Both the position numbers and the translations under genes were made by a program. The notes under the pieces were generated by a model. The model did not search any database, had not been told where the DNA came from, and worked only from the letters and a program-made list of their open reading frames with translations. From Rhizobium esperanzae (GTDB lineage Bacteria > Pseudomonadota > Alphaproteobacteria > Rhizobiales > Rhizobiaceae), in assembly GCF_014197615.1 (NCBI RefSeq), contig NZ_JACIFY010000002.1, positions 301,554-365,553 on the forward strand: a stretch of DNA of 64,000 bases, written 5' to 3'. Numbering within the stretch: the stretch's first letter is position 1; every line of letters begins with the position of its first letter. Of this stretch, positions 1 through 8,031 are shown piece by piece.

Positions 1-80
1 AGAGCGACAATGGCGGCTCCGGCAAGGACGATAACGGCGGCTCCGGCAAGAGCGACAATGGCGGCCAGGGCAAAGGCTGA
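1..80 (+). CDS. C-terminal end of a glycine-rich repeat protein (partial)
   Basis: A reading frame enters from the left edge and stops at TGA 78-80. The visible 25 residues are built from short Gly/Ser/Asp/Asn/Lys repeats (SDNGGSGKDDNGGSGK, then a degenerate copy ending in QGKG). Repeats of this kind form low-complexity tails on many exported or surface rhizobial proteins, but the rest of the gene is outside the window, so no function can be given. A strong intrinsic terminator follows 45 bases downstream, which supports this being a real gene end. Confidence 0.6.
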   Translation, partial: SDNGGSGKDDNGGSGKSDNGGQGKG

Positions 81-124
81 CCTAACGCTGGCCGGGAGAT
101 TAAACTCGACCGGCGAAAGAACGC

Positions 125-158
125 AAAAGATGAGGCCGGTTTTCCGGCCTCATCTTTT
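125..158 (+). terminator. Intrinsic terminator after the partial glycine-rich gene
   Basis: A perfect 15-bp stem (AAAAGATGAGGCCGG at 125-139 with its complement at 144-158) closes over a TTTT loop and ends in a T-rich arm. It can act on both strands, but the nearest gene end is the plus-strand one at 80. The rest of 81-317 holds nothing else recognisable. Confidence 0.85.
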
Positions 159-317
159 GTCGCGTTGGGTTTCCGTCGGCTCCACCACTTTCACGAAGAT
201 AGCGGGAAGACCCTTTCCATAGATCGGAGCCATTCATCGCGCGGACGCGCGGTGGTTAGTTTGCTGCGACAAGCGCAGCAATGAGGGAGGTGACGCGACT
301 GATCCGGCCAGCGCGCC

Positions 318-716
318 TTACGCCGCACAGGCCTCGCACAGACCGCGGATCTCGATCGTCGTCTTCTCGGGCTTGAACTTCTGCCCGCGCACCCACCCCA
401 TCAGCCGGTGGTCGACCTCGTGGTCGTGGAACTCCATCACCTGACCGCAGCTTTCGCAGATGGCGAAGGCGACGATGCCATGGCTGTGGCAATCGTCGCC
501 CGGATGGGCGCAGGCGACGAAGGAATTGATGCTTTCCAGCCGGTGCACGACGCCATATTCGAGCAGCTTCTCAAGTGCCCGGTAGACCTGCAGCGGCGCG
601 CGAAACCCGTGGTCACGCAGCTTGTCGAGGATGGTGTAGGCGCTGAGCGGCCCTTCGGCCTTTTCGAGCACGTCGAAAACAAGCGACTGGTTCTTGGTGA
701 GTTGCGGTGTCGTCAT
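318..716 (-). CDS. zur: Zinc uptake regulator Zur (Fur family)
   Basis: 132-residue Fur-family repressor. The N-terminal winged helix spans about residues 8-65; the C-terminal dimerisation part holds the HSH motif near 78-80 and two structural CxxC pairs, CESC at 87-90 and CEAC at 127-130, that bind the structural zinc. Assignment to Zur rather than Fur, Mur or Irr rests on context: its ATG overlaps the znuB stop (ATGA), so it is the last gene of a znuC-znuB-zur operon, divergent from znuA. Zn-bound Zur would repress this operon and znuA through the palindromes at 2494-2530. Confidence 0.93.
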   Translation of the reverse strand: MTTPQLTKNQSLVFDVLEKAEGPLSAYTILDKLRDHGFRAPLQVYRALEKLLEYGVVHRLESINSFVACAHPGDDCHSHGIVAFAICESCGQVMEFHDHEVDHRLMGWVRGQKFKPEKTTIEIRGLCEACAA

Positions 717-1525
717 GAGCCTTGTCCTTGCATGACCGGGCGGTGGCGCCGGGGAAGCAGGCTGAGAATGAACAGGATCAGCGCCGCAACCACGATCGAG
801 GGACCGGAGGGCGTGTCGTAAGTGAGCGAGCCGAACAGCCCGCCGACGACGGCCACCGCCCCGATCAGCGAGGCGAACACCGCCATGATCTCCGGCGTCG
901 ACGAAAAACGGCGTGCCGCTGCGGCCGGGATGATCAGCAGCGAGGTGATCAGCATGATGCCGACGATCTTCATGGCGATGGCGATGACGACCGCCATCAG
1001 AAGCATGAAGAACAGCCGCGCCCGCTCCGGTCTAAGCCCCTCGGCCTCGGCCAGCTCGGCATTGACGGTGGCCGCGAGCAGCGGCCGCCACAGCCAGGCC
1101 ATTGCGGCGAGCACGAAGAGCCCTCCGCCCCAGATCAGCGCGATGTCGGTCGTTGAAACGGCAAGAATATCGCCGAACAGGAAGGCGATGAGATCGATCC
1201 GCACCCAGCTCATGAAGGCAACCATGACCAGGCCGATCGCCAGTGTCGCGTGCGAGAGGATGCCGAGCAGCGCATCGGCCGACAGCGCCTGGCGCTTCTG
1301 CAGGAAAAGCAGCAGCACCGATACGAGAGCGGCGACGGCAAAGACCGCAAGCGTCAGGTTAAGCTCCAGGAGCAGCGACAGCGCCACGCCGAGCAGCGCC
1401 GAATGGGCGATCGTATCGCCGAAATAGGCCATGCGCCGCCAGATGATGAAGCAGCCGAGCGGCCCTGTCGTCAGCGCCAGCCCGACACCGGCAAGGATGG
1501 CGCGCACGAAGAAATCGTCAAGCAT
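713..1525 (-). CDS. znuB: Zinc ABC transporter permease ZnuB
   Basis: 270-residue integral membrane protein of the ABC-3 family with about eight hydrophobic helices; partner of ZnuC (ATPase) and ZnuA (periplasmic binding protein) in high-affinity zinc import. The frame is open further upstream to 1645, but that part is antisense-like sequence inside the His-rich tail of znuC; the start MLDDFFVRAI at 1525 fits the family and overlaps the end of znuC by 8 bases, so the two are translationally coupled. Its stop overlaps the zur start. Expected to be Zur-repressed from the znuC-side promoter. Confidence 0.93.
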   Translation of the reverse strand: MLDDFFVRAILAGVGLALTTGPLGCFIIWRRMAYFGDTIAHSALLGVALSLLLELNLTLAVFAVAALVSVLLLFLQKRQALSADALLGILSHATLAIGLVMVAFMSWVRIDLIAFLFGDILAVSTTDIALIWGGGLFVLAAMAWLWRPLLAATVNAELAEAEGLRPERARLFFMLLMAVVIAIAMKIVGIMLITSLLIIPAAAARRFSSTPEIMAVFASLIGAVAVVGGLFGSLTYDTPSGPSIVVAALILFILSLLPRRHRPVMQGQGS

Positions 1526-2456
1526 GGCGGCCCTCCCCATTATGGGAATGCGCATGATCGTGCCCGTGATGGTCGCCATGAGCGTGGTCATGCCCGTGCC
1601 CATGGTCATGGTCATGGGAACCGTGAGCATGCTCATGCGAGGCATGAGCGTGATGCCCGTCCTCAGGGAAGCAATGATCCGTCACCGTGCCGTCGGCATG
1701 GCGCACGCGCCCATCCGGCAGATGCGTATGGTCGTGATGATGGCTGTAGACGGCGAGCGTCTGGGCCGCGCGGCTGCCGAACAGCCGCACATATTCCGGG
1801 CTGCGGCTGACGGCCTCGGGCGTGCCGCGGCAGCAGACATGGCCGTTCAGGCAGATGACCGTGTCGGTCTCGGCCATGACGACGTGGAGATCGTGCGAGA
1901 TCAGCAGGATGCCGCAACCGCTGGCATTGCGGATCGACTTGATAAGATCGTACAGCGCGATCTCGCCGGAAAAATCCACCCCTTGCACCGGCTCGTCGAG
2001 CACCAGCAGATCGGGTTTGCGGGCAATCGCGCGGGCCATCAGCGCCCGCTGGAATTCCCCGCCGGAGAGGTGCTGCACCTCGGCGTCGAGCATATGGTCG
2101 ATGCCGGCGGCCTCGAGTGCGGCGCGCATGTCGCTCTCCGGCAGCGGTCCTGTCAGCGCCATTAGCCGGCGCACCGTCAGCGGCAGCGTCCAGTCGATCG
2201 ACAGCTTCTGCGGGACATAGCCGACCTTGAGGCCGGCCAGACGCTCCACCCTGCCCTCATCGGGCTTCAGCACGCCGATGGCAGCCTTGGCGCTCGTCGA
2301 CTTGCCGGAGCCGTTCGGCCCGATCAGCGTGACGATTTCGCCGCGTGAGACGGAAAATTCGACGCCGCGCACCAGCCAGCGGCCGCCGCGCAGGACGCCG
2401 ACATTATCGAGCGAAACCAGCCGTTCGCCCTTCGTATTTGCGGGAAAGAGCATCAA
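1518..2456 (-). CDS. znuC: Zinc ABC transporter ATP-binding protein ZnuC
   Basis: 312-residue ABC ATPase energising zinc import. Walker A GPNGSGKST lies at 46-54, the signature LSGGE at 130-134, Walker B LLVLDEP at 150-156 and the switch His at 188. After about residue 238 comes a roughly 70-residue tail that is one of the richest His/Asp stretches in the window (many HDH, HGH repeats), a cytoplasmic metal-binding extension seen in alphaproteobacterial ZnuC but absent from the E. coli protein. First gene of the znuC-znuB-zur operon, divergent from znuA over a 98-bp intergenic region. Confidence 0.94.
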   Translation of the reverse strand: MMLFPANTKGERLVSLDNVGVLRGGRWLVRGVEFSVSRGEIVTLIGPNGSGKSTSAKAAIGVLKPDEGRVERLAGLKVGYVPQKLSIDWTLPLTVRRLMALTGPLPESDMRAALEAAGIDHMLDAEVQHLSGGEFQRALMARAIARKPDLLVLDEPVQGVDFSGEIALYDLIKSIRNASGCGILLISHDLHVVMAETDTVICLNGHVCCRGTPEAVSRSPEYVRLFGSRAAQTLAVYSHHHDHTHLPDGRVRHADGTVTDHCFPEDGHHAHASHEHAHGSHDHDHGHGHDHAHGDHHGHDHAHSHNGEGRHA

Positions 2457-2493
2457 ATTTTCCGAAAGTGCTGTTGCGTCCTGCTATCGCACA

Positions 2494-2530
2494 CGTTATA
2501 GCATAACGCAATTGATGTAATAACATAACA
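2494..2530. promoter_or_regulatory. Two Zur-box-like palindromes between znuC and znuA
   Basis: CGTTATAGCATAACG (2494-2508) is a near-perfect inverted repeat; TGTAATAACATAACA (2516-2530) is a degenerate copy, matching it at 11 of 15 positions. They sit centrally between the divergent znuC and znuA starts in AT-rich DNA, where a Zur repressor would block both promoters. A third relative is at 3677-3691 in front of the COG0523 gene. Binding by Zur is inferred from position and similarity. Confidence 0.75.
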
Positions 2531-2554
2531 ATTGTAATTCAAGCGGAGCCTGTA

Positions 2555-3571
2555 ATGAAACGCGCCCTGGGGCCTGCCCTGAAAACCCTGGCCCTTAGAA
2601 TTCCGGCCCTTGCCATCCCCGCTTTGGCGATCCCCGCCCTTTTCTTTGCCGGCAGCATGCGAGCTGCCGATGCGCCCCTCGTCGTCACCTCGATCAAGCC
2701 GGTTCATTCGCTGGTCTCAGCGATCATGCAGGGTGTCGGCGAACCGCAGCTGATCGTCGATGGCGCCGCCTCGCCGCACACCTACAATCTCAAGCCCTCG
2801 AACGCCCGCGCGCTACAGGACGCCAAGGTCATCTTCTGGGTCGGCCCCGGTCTCGAAGCCTTCCTCGAAAAGCCATTGCAGGCGCTGGGCTCGGATGCCA
2901 GCGTCGTCGAGCTCGACAACGCCCCCGGCCTGACCAAACTGCCGTTCCGCGAGGGCGGCGCTTTCGAGCCGCATGACGATGGAGATGCCGCGGAGCACGA
3001 AGCTGCTTCCGCCGATGGTCACGATCATGCCGCCGATGACCATGACCACGGCGCCTTCGACACGCATCTCTGGCTCGACCCCATGAATGCCAAGGCCATG
3101 GCCACGATGATCACCACGACGCTGGTCGCAGCCGATCCCGCCAATGCGCTGACCTATCAGGCCAATGCCAAGGCACTGGACGACAAGCTGACCGCGCTCG
3201 ACAAGGAGCTTGCCGCCACCGTCGCTCCGGTCAAGGCCAAGCCCTTCATAGTCTTCCACGACGCCTACCAGTATTTCGAGCACCGCTACGGCATTCGCGT
3301 CGCCGGCTCGATCACCGTCAGCCCGGAAACCATTCCCGGCGCCGAGCGCGTTTCGGAAATCCACCGCAAGGTCGGCGAACTCGGCGCAACCTGCGTCTTC
3401 GCCGAACCCCAGTTCGAGCCGCGCCTGATCGATGTCGTCATCGAAGGCACCCGGGCCAAATCCGGCGTGCTCGATCCCGAGGCCGCGACGCTCAAGGCAG
3501 GCCCCGATCTCTACTTCACCCTCATGCGCGGCATCGCCGACAGCATGAAGGCTTGTCTCTCCAGCGCATGA
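2555..3571 (+). CDS. znuA: Zinc ABC transporter periplasmic binding protein ZnuA
   Basis: 338-residue cluster A-I solute-binding protein. A hydrophobic signal sequence rich in Ala/Leu/Pro covers residues 1-38. Zinc-ligand histidines fit H51 (IKPVH), H171 (DTHLW) and H235 (FHDAYQY), and C280/C334 could form the disulfide known in ZnuA. The acidic His-rich loop at about 140-167 (HDD, HDH, DDHDHG) is the feature that separates zinc- from manganese-binding members. Divergent from znuCB-zur and followed by a terminator, so transcribed alone, under the shared Zur boxes. Confidence 0.95.
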   Translation: MKRALGPALKTLALRIPALAIPALAIPALFFAGSMRAADAPLVVTSIKPVHSLVSAIMQGVGEPQLIVDGAASPHTYNLKPSNARALQDAKVIFWVGPGLEAFLEKPLQALGSDASVVELDNAPGLTKLPFREGGAFEPHDDGDAAEHEAASADGHDHAADDHDHGAFDTHLWLDPMNAKAMATMITTTLVAADPANALTYQANAKALDDKLTALDKELAATVAPVKAKPFIVFHDAYQYFEHRYGIRVAGSITVSPETIPGAERVSEIHRKVGELGATCVFAEPQFEPRLIDVVIEGTRAKSGVLDPEAATLKAGPDLYFTLMRGIADSMKACLSSA

Positions 3572-3620
3572 AACGATGTGCCGCTCCGCGCGTCTTGTCG
3601 GACACGCGGCGCTCTGGGGA

Positions 3621-3670
3621 GAGCCGAGGCGGAAAGAGGCGGATGCCCCCGTTCCGCCTTTTTTCGGCTC
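3621..3670 (+). terminator. Intrinsic terminator after znuA
   Basis: AGGCGGA at 3637-3643 pairs with TCCGCCT at 3653-3659 and is followed by a TTTTTT run; an alternative longer pairing from 3621 also exists. It lies 50 bases after the znuA stop and separates znuA from the downstream GTPase gene, which therefore needs its own promoter. Confidence 0.8.
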
Positions 3671-3676
3671 ACCATA

Positions 3677-3691
3677 TGTAATGATATAACG
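3677..3691. promoter_or_regulatory. Zur-box-like site before the COG0523 gene
   Basis: TGTAATGATATAACG matches the znuA-proximal site (TGTAATAACATAACA) at 12 of 15 positions and lies 25 bases before the start codon of the GTPase gene. This places that gene in the same probable Zur regulon. Confidence 0.65.
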
Positions 3692-3715
3692 TAATATCCA
3701 TTCGATGAGGTTTCC

Positions 3716-4918
3716 ATGGACAGACTTCCGGTCACGGTGCTTTCAGGCTTTCTCGGCGCCGGCAAGACGACGTTGCTCAACCACGTGCTCGCCAATCGCG
3801 AGGGTCTGCGCGTCGCCGTCATCGTCAACGACATGAGCGAGGTAAATATCGACGCCAGCCTGGTGCGCGACGGTGGCGCCAATCTCTCGCGCACCGAGGA
3901 GCAGCTGGTCGAGATGACCAACGGCTGCATCTGCTGCACGCTGCGCGACGACCTTTTGAAGGAGGTCCGTGATCTCGCCACCCAAGGCAGGTTCGATTAT
4001 CTGCTGATCGAATCCACCGGCATCGCCGAGCCCCTGCCCGTCGCCACGACTTTCGAATTCCGCGACGAGAACGGCCAGAGCCTTTCCGACCTCGCAAGGC
4101 TCGATACGATGGTGACGGTCGTCGATGCCGCCAATCTGCTCGCCGATTATGCCTCCGCCGATTTCCTCGCCGACCGCGGCGAGACGGCAGGCGACGGCGA
4201 CAACAGAACCATCGTCGACCTGCTGGTCGAGCAGATCGAATTCGCCGACGTCGTCGTGCTGAACAAGGTCGGCACGGCGAGCGAGGCGGAACGCGACGCC
4301 GCGCGCAAGATCATCACCGGCCTCAACCCGGATGCGAGGCTGATCGAAGCAAATTTCGGCAAGGTGGCGCTCGCCGACGTGCTCGGCACCGGCCGCTTCG
4401 ATATCGACAAGGCCGAGACTCATCCGCTCTGGTACAAGGAATTGCACGGCTTCCGCGACCACGTGCCGGAGACCGAGGAATACGGCATCCGCTCCTTCGT
4501 CTATCGCGAAAAGCGGCCCTTCCATCCGGCAAAATTGCAGGCCTTTCTCGACAGGACATGGCCGGGCGTGGTGCGCGCCAAGGGCTTCTTCTGGCTGGCG
4601 ACGCGGCCGCATCACGTCGGCGAGATCAGCCAGGCGGGCGCGATCGTGCGCACCGGCAAGATGGGTCTCTGGTGGGCTTCCGTGCCGCGCGAACAATGGC
4701 CAGAGGAAGCAGGCTTCCTCAGCGCCATCGGCCCTTATCTCGACCCCGTCTGGGGCGACCGCCGCCAGGAAATCGTCTTCATCGGCGCCGACCCGATGGA
4801 TGAGATCTGGATCAGGAAGGAACTCGACGCCTGTCTGGTAGAAAGCGACACCTTCACGCCGGAGCGCTGGCGCAATTTGCCCGATCCCTTCGCCAGCTGG
4901 AGCCGCCAGGCGGCATGA
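3716..4918 (+). CDS. COG0523/CobW-type zinc GTPase (ZigA/ZagA-like metallochaperone)
   Basis: 400-residue G3E-family GTPase. Walker A GAGKTT at 14-19, the invariant metal-binding CxCC (CICC, 71-74), switch-type ESTGIAEP at 99-106 and a C-terminal CobW_C domain are all visible. COG0523 proteins of the Zur regulon hand zinc to client enzymes when zinc is scarce. The guanine-specificity motif reads NKVG (183-186) rather than NKxD, so nucleotide preference may be relaxed. Own Zur-like box upstream, terminator of znuA in between, and a four-base overlap with a tiny Cys-containing ORF at its 3' end. Not CobW itself: no cobalamin genes nearby. Confidence 0.88.
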   Translation: MDRLPVTVLSGFLGAGKTTLLNHVLANREGLRVAVIVNDMSEVNIDASLVRDGGANLSRTEEQLVEMTNGCICCTLRDDLLKEVRDLATQGRFDYLLIESTGIAEPLPVATTFEFRDENGQSLSDLARLDTMVTVVDAANLLADYASADFLADRGETAGDGDNRTIVDLLVEQIEFADVVVLNKVGTASEAERDAARKIITGLNPDARLIEANFGKVALADVLGTGRFDIDKAETHPLWYKELHGFRDHVPETEEYGIRSFVYREKRPFHPAKLQAFLDRTWPGVVRAKGFFWLATRPHHVGEISQAGAIVRTGKMGLWWASVPREQWPEEAGFLSAIGPYLDPVWGDRRQEIVFIGADPMDEIWIRKELDACLVESDTFTPERWRNLPDPFASWSRQAA

Positions 4919-5088
4919 AGGCGACGGCAGTCAGACACTACCGCTGCATCTGCGAGGAATGCGATCCATTGCCGCCGATCGAGGGGCTGCATCCGCTGAC
5001 GCATGAGATTGCGGAGGAAACGGTGCGCAAGACCTGGGGATTGCTCGGCATCATCGCGGAGCGGGTGATGCCACGTCGGCAGGGGTGA
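4915..5088 (+). CDS. Small Cys-rich protein coupled to the COG0523 GTPase
   Basis: 57-codon ORF whose ATG overlaps the GTPase stop (ATGA), so it is probably translated by coupling. The protein starts [17 protein letters not shown] and has a CxCxxC cluster at residues 11-16 plus two histidines (25, 29), then a helix-like segment ([18 protein letters not shown]). The Cys/His content and the position behind a probable zinc chaperone suggest a metal-binding partner or client. I do not recognise a family, and codon use agrees with coding. Could still be a chance ORF, but the overlap and Cys cluster argue against that. Confidence 0.5.
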   Translation: MKATAVRHYRCICEECDPLPPIEGLHPLTHEIAEETVRKTWGLLGIIAERVMPRRQG

Positions 5089-5148
5089 CGGGAATGGCGC
5101 ATTGCTGGCAAACACCATGCCGTCTTTCCGCCGGTGTCGGTGGGCTTG

Positions 5149-5332
5149 GCACCCCCCTCTGGCCTGCCGGCCATCTCCCCCACAAAGGTGGAGATCGGCA
5201 AGAGGCTTGGCCATAGCTCCTCCCTCAACCGGTATCGACACGCGCAATGCTTTCGTTGTTTGGGGAAGCCGTCACGCCCAGCCGATCTCCACCCTTGTGG
5301 GGGAGATGCCCGGCAGGGCAAGGGGGGGGGCC
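5149..5332. repeat. Pair of inverted rhizobial intergenic repeats
   Basis: A block at 5149-5200 (core GCCGGCCATCTCCCCCACA, then a GGTGGAGATCGG arm) reappears in reverse complement at 5281-5332, about 80 bases away. Each copy carries the short palindrome formed by ATCTCC...GGAGAT. Such G/C-rich ATCTCCCC repeats are scattered in rhizobial genomes. With the stretch to 5406 this fills the gap between the small Cys ORF and the RcnB-like gene; no credible gene is seen in it. Confidence 0.7.
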
Positions 5333-5373
5333 ACACGGCACGGCCTCTCCTACCTGCGTCTCAAAACCGGAAA

Positions 5374-5391
5374 GGGCGGCCTCAGCCGCCC
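5374..5391 (-). terminator. Hairpin after the RcnB-like gene
   Basis: GGGCGGC-CTCA-GCCGCCC, a 7-bp GC-only stem 16 bases past the minus-strand stop, followed on that strand by TTT only. A plausible but weak intrinsic terminator. Confidence 0.5.
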
Positions 5392-5406
5392 TCATCCATC
5401 CGCCAC

Positions 5407-5730
5407 TCAACGCCCGACGATGACGCTGGAGATGACGCCGCTGGTGACGGCGATCAGGAGGAAGTCTTTGTCGGCACGGACCCAGCGATAGCCGTGCGGC
5501 GGAGGCGTCAGACGGTAGCGGTGGTAGTCGTTGACGTCGTGGAGCCGGCGACGCTCGCTGGCGTTGATGCGGTGTCCCTTTTTCCAATGCGGCCGGATGA
5601 CCGTCTTTTCGACGATCACCTTCTTCTCGACGACCGGCGGACGATGAAGATCATCGGCGCTGGCCTGGGAAACCACGAAGGGCGAGAGAAGGAAGGAAGC
5701 AGAAAGGAGAGCTGCAAAAACCTGTTTCAT
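5407..5730 (-). CDS. RcnB-like small periplasmic protein
   Basis: 107 residues: a signal peptide (about 1-25, ending near SQASA) followed by a basic, Tyr/Arg-rich region and a C-terminal block YRWVRADKDFLLIAVTSGVI that fits the RcnB domain family. E. coli RcnB is a periplasmic protein involved in nickel/cobalt homeostasis, but rhizobia carry several RcnB-domain proteins of unknown role, so a metal function is only a family-level guess. Located next to the zinc island but on the opposite strand with its own promoter region. Confidence 0.75.
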   Translation of the reverse strand: MKQVFAALLSASFLLSPFVVSQASADDLHRPPVVEKKVIVEKTVIRPHWKKGHRINASERRRLHDVNDYHRYRLTPPPHGYRWVRADKDFLLIAVTSGVISSVIVGR

Positions 5731-6058
5731 TTTGTGTTCCTCATGTTGGGCACGGGAGAAAATTAGGCCCGAAAAGATGAACCGAAACTGAAAGTTAAAT
5801 TACACTTTCGTAATGAAATCCGAGGTCTGCGGGCCTGATTTTATATTTTAGATTAAACTTACACACCCTGACGGATCACCGTTTTGCGTGGCCGCAGACA
5901 TCAATATTCCCCCGCCAAGAGCCGAGCTGAGCGTTCGGCGCATGATCCCGAAGATCGGATTCGATTTTCGGCCGGATCAGGCGCAGATTCAAAAACGCTC
6001 TTCCCGCATCCCTTCTGGCCTCGTCGGCCATCGCGCGGGGAAAACAATGGAGGAAACC
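5731..6058. other. Intergenic region with promoter area and a dispersed repeat
   Basis: The AT-rich part (5760-5870) probably holds the promoter of the minus-strand RcnB-like gene. From 5940 to 5995 lies a copy of the dispersed CCGAA(A)ATCGG...ATTTTCGG...GCGCAGATTCAAA repeat also found at 12706-12755 and 61926-61970. No gene is seen here; the open frame running through it lacks a convincing start. Confidence 0.5.
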
Positions 6059-6442
6059 ATGCCCGGTATCAGCATGCGTTATATCGTCGACGACGTCGAC
6101 GCTGCGCTGGAATTCTACACGAGACATCTCGGCTTCACGGTCGCGCTTCACCCCGCCCCCAGCTTTGCGATCCTGACCAAGGACGGTTTTCGCCTGCTCG
6201 TCAGCGGCATGGTGGGACCGGGCGGCGCGTCCCAGGCAATGCCCGACGGGCGAACGCCGGAGCCGGGCGGATGGAATCGCATCCAGATCGAGGTCGCAGA
6301 CCTGGAGGCTGAGGTTGCCACGCTGCGCCAGGCGGGCGCGCGGTTTCGCAACGAAATCGTCCAGGGCATCGGCGGCAAGCAGATCCTGCTCGAAGACCCG
6401 GCCGGAAACCCGATCGAACTCTTCGAAGCACCGAAAGGATGA
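6059..6442 (+). CDS. VOC-family (glyoxalase/bleomycin resistance-like) protein
   Basis: 127 residues forming a paired beta-alpha-beta-beta-beta VOC fold: opening MRYIVDDVDAALEFYTRHLGF and closing ILLEDPAGNPIELFEA are diagnostic. Members bind a divalent metal and act on small substrates (glyoxalase, dioxygenase, antibiotic binding); which of these applies cannot be said. The start at 6059 is chosen because GGAGG ends six bases upstream; the frame extends further but only over repeat DNA. Stands alone between the RcnB-like gene and the CNNM-like gene, with 164 bases before the latter. Confidence 0.85.
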   Translation: MPGISMRYIVDDVDAALEFYTRHLGFTVALHPAPSFAILTKDGFRLLVSGMVGPGGASQAMPDGRTPEPGGWNRIQIEVADLEAEVATLRQAGARFRNEIVQGIGGKQILLEDPAGNPIELFEAPKG

Positions 6443-6606
6443 AGCCGCGGCAGCGGTCATGCTCCCGCGTCGACTGAATTGCGCGCGGGATCCTGATGAC
6501 GGCAGGCCGGCATCGACGTTGCGCACGCAAGAATGGCGGCTGCGCCTTGCTACCTGTGTGCGAGCGTGTAGTTTCGGACCAGCATCAATGCAGAGGTAGG
6601 AAAAAC

Positions 6607-7938
6607 ATGTCCGAATCAGCGGGCGGGCTCTTCGACTATGTCGGGATACTAGCCGTGTTGCTTCTCGTGGCTGCCAATGGCTTCTTCGTCGCCGCCGAAT
6701 TCGCGCTGGTGTCGGTGAGACGCAGCCGTGTCACCGAACTTGCCGCGGCAGGCCGCATGAATGCCTCCGCCCTGCAGCGCGCCGTCGACAATCTCGACGC
6801 CAACCTCGCGGCCACCCAGCTCGGCATCACCATCTCCTCGCTCGCCCTCGGCTGGGTCGGCGAACCGGCGCTTGCCCACCTGATCGAGCCGCTGCTGTCG
6901 TGGCTGCCCGGACAGTGGGCGGCAACAGGCGCCCATACCGTCGCCATCGTCATTGCCTTCGTTATCATCACCGCATTGCACATCGTGCTCGGCGAGCTCG
7001 CGCCGAAAAGCCTGGCGCTTCAGCGCAGCGAAGCCACCTCGCTTGCCGTGGTGCGTCCACTCGGGCTTTTCCTGGTGCTGTTCAAGCCGGCGATCTTCAC
7101 CCTGAACGGCATGGGCAACCTCGTACTCCGGGCCGTCGGACTTCGCGCCGGGACGGGCGAATCATCGTTCCACTCACCGCAGGAATTGAAGCTTCTGGTC
7201 GCCGAGAGCCAGGAGGCCGGTCTCTTGAACCAGGTGCAGCAGCAGCTTGTCGAACGGGTCTTCAACATCGGCGACAGGCCGATCTCCGACATCATGACCC
7301 CGCGCCTCGATATCGAATGGTTCGATGCCGACGACAGCGAGGCCGAGATCCTGAAGACGATCCGCGAATGTGCCCACGAACAATTGCTGGTCGCCCGCGG
7401 CTCGATCGACGAACCGATCGGCATGGTGCTGAAGAAGGATCTTCTCGATCAGGTTCTCGACGGCGGCAAGGTCAGGCCGATGGCAGTGATCAAGCAGCCG
7501 CTGGTGCTGCACGAGGGCACCTCGGTTGTGCGCGTGCTCGACAGTTTCAAGGCCTCCCCTGTCCGGCTCGCCATTATCATCGACGAATATGGCAGCCTGG
7601 AAGGCATCGTCACCCAGACCGATCTGCTCGAAGCCATCGCTGGCGACCTGCCTGGATCAAACGAAGAGCCCGACATCATTGTGCGCGAAGACGGATCGCT
7701 GCTGATCGATGCGATGATGCCGGCCTTCGACGCCTTCGAGCGGCTGGGCCTGCGCGATCGTCCGGATGCCGATTTCCACACACTTGCGGGCTTCGCGCTG
7801 CACCAGCTCCAGCACATCCCCGAAGCCGGCGAAACCTTCGTTTTCGATAGCTGGCGCTTCGAAGTGCTCGATATGGACGGCATGCGCATCGACAAGATGC
7901 TGGCAACGCGCATCCAGGCGGACGGAGTGGAAGCCTGA
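6607..7938 (+). CDS. CNNM/CorC-HlyC family membrane protein (hemolysin-like)
   Basis: 443 residues. N-terminal DUF21/CNNM transmembrane domain (about 5-190, three to four helices, including the ITISSLALGWVGEPA segment), a CBS pair (about 205-330) and a C-terminal CorC_HlyC domain (about 345-430). Relatives are implicated in magnesium/cobalt or sodium-coupled metal efflux; the 'hemolysin' label is historical. The start at 6607 has a GAGG ribosome site 9 bases upstream; the in-frame extension upstream is not protein-like. Convergent with chrA, with a dispersed hairpin between them. Confidence 0.9.
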   Translation: MSESAGGLFDYVGILAVLLLVAANGFFVAAEFALVSVRRSRVTELAAAGRMNASALQRAVDNLDANLAATQLGITISSLALGWVGEPALAHLIEPLLSWLPGQWAATGAHTVAIVIAFVIITALHIVLGELAPKSLALQRSEATSLAVVRPLGLFLVLFKPAIFTLNGMGNLVLRAVGLRAGTGESSFHSPQELKLLVAESQEAGLLNQVQQQLVERVFNIGDRPISDIMTPRLDIEWFDADDSEAEILKTIRECAHEQLLVARGSIDEPIGMVLKKDLLDQVLDGGKVRPMAVIKQPLVLHEGTSVVRVLDSFKASPVRLAIIIDEYGSLEGIVTQTDLLEAIAGDLPGSNEEPDIIVREDGSLLIDAMMPAFDAFERLGLRDRPDADFHTLAGFALHQLQHIPEAGETFVFDSWRFEVLDMDGMRIDKMLATRIQADGVEA

Positions 7939-7988
7939 TCGCATCGCATCAAGCTTGTTTCATGCCACGCTCTTCAATTTCGTTGTTT

Positions 7989-8031
7989 ATGCTTGTCGCC
8001 CGGAACCGCTGCACATGTCCGGGACAAGCAT
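7989..8031. repeat. Intergenic hairpin between convergent genes
   Basis: ATGCTTGTC at 7989-7997 pairs with GACAAGCAT at 8023-8031, with further CCGG pairing inside. The palindrome touches the chrA stop codon and resembles dispersed rhizobial ATGCTTGTCCCGG elements. It may end transcription from both sides. Confidence 0.55.

Noticed and set aside
5102-5766. Two plus-strand frames of 129 and 210 codons
   Set aside because: They run over the inverted repeats and opposite the RcnB-like gene; no start signal.
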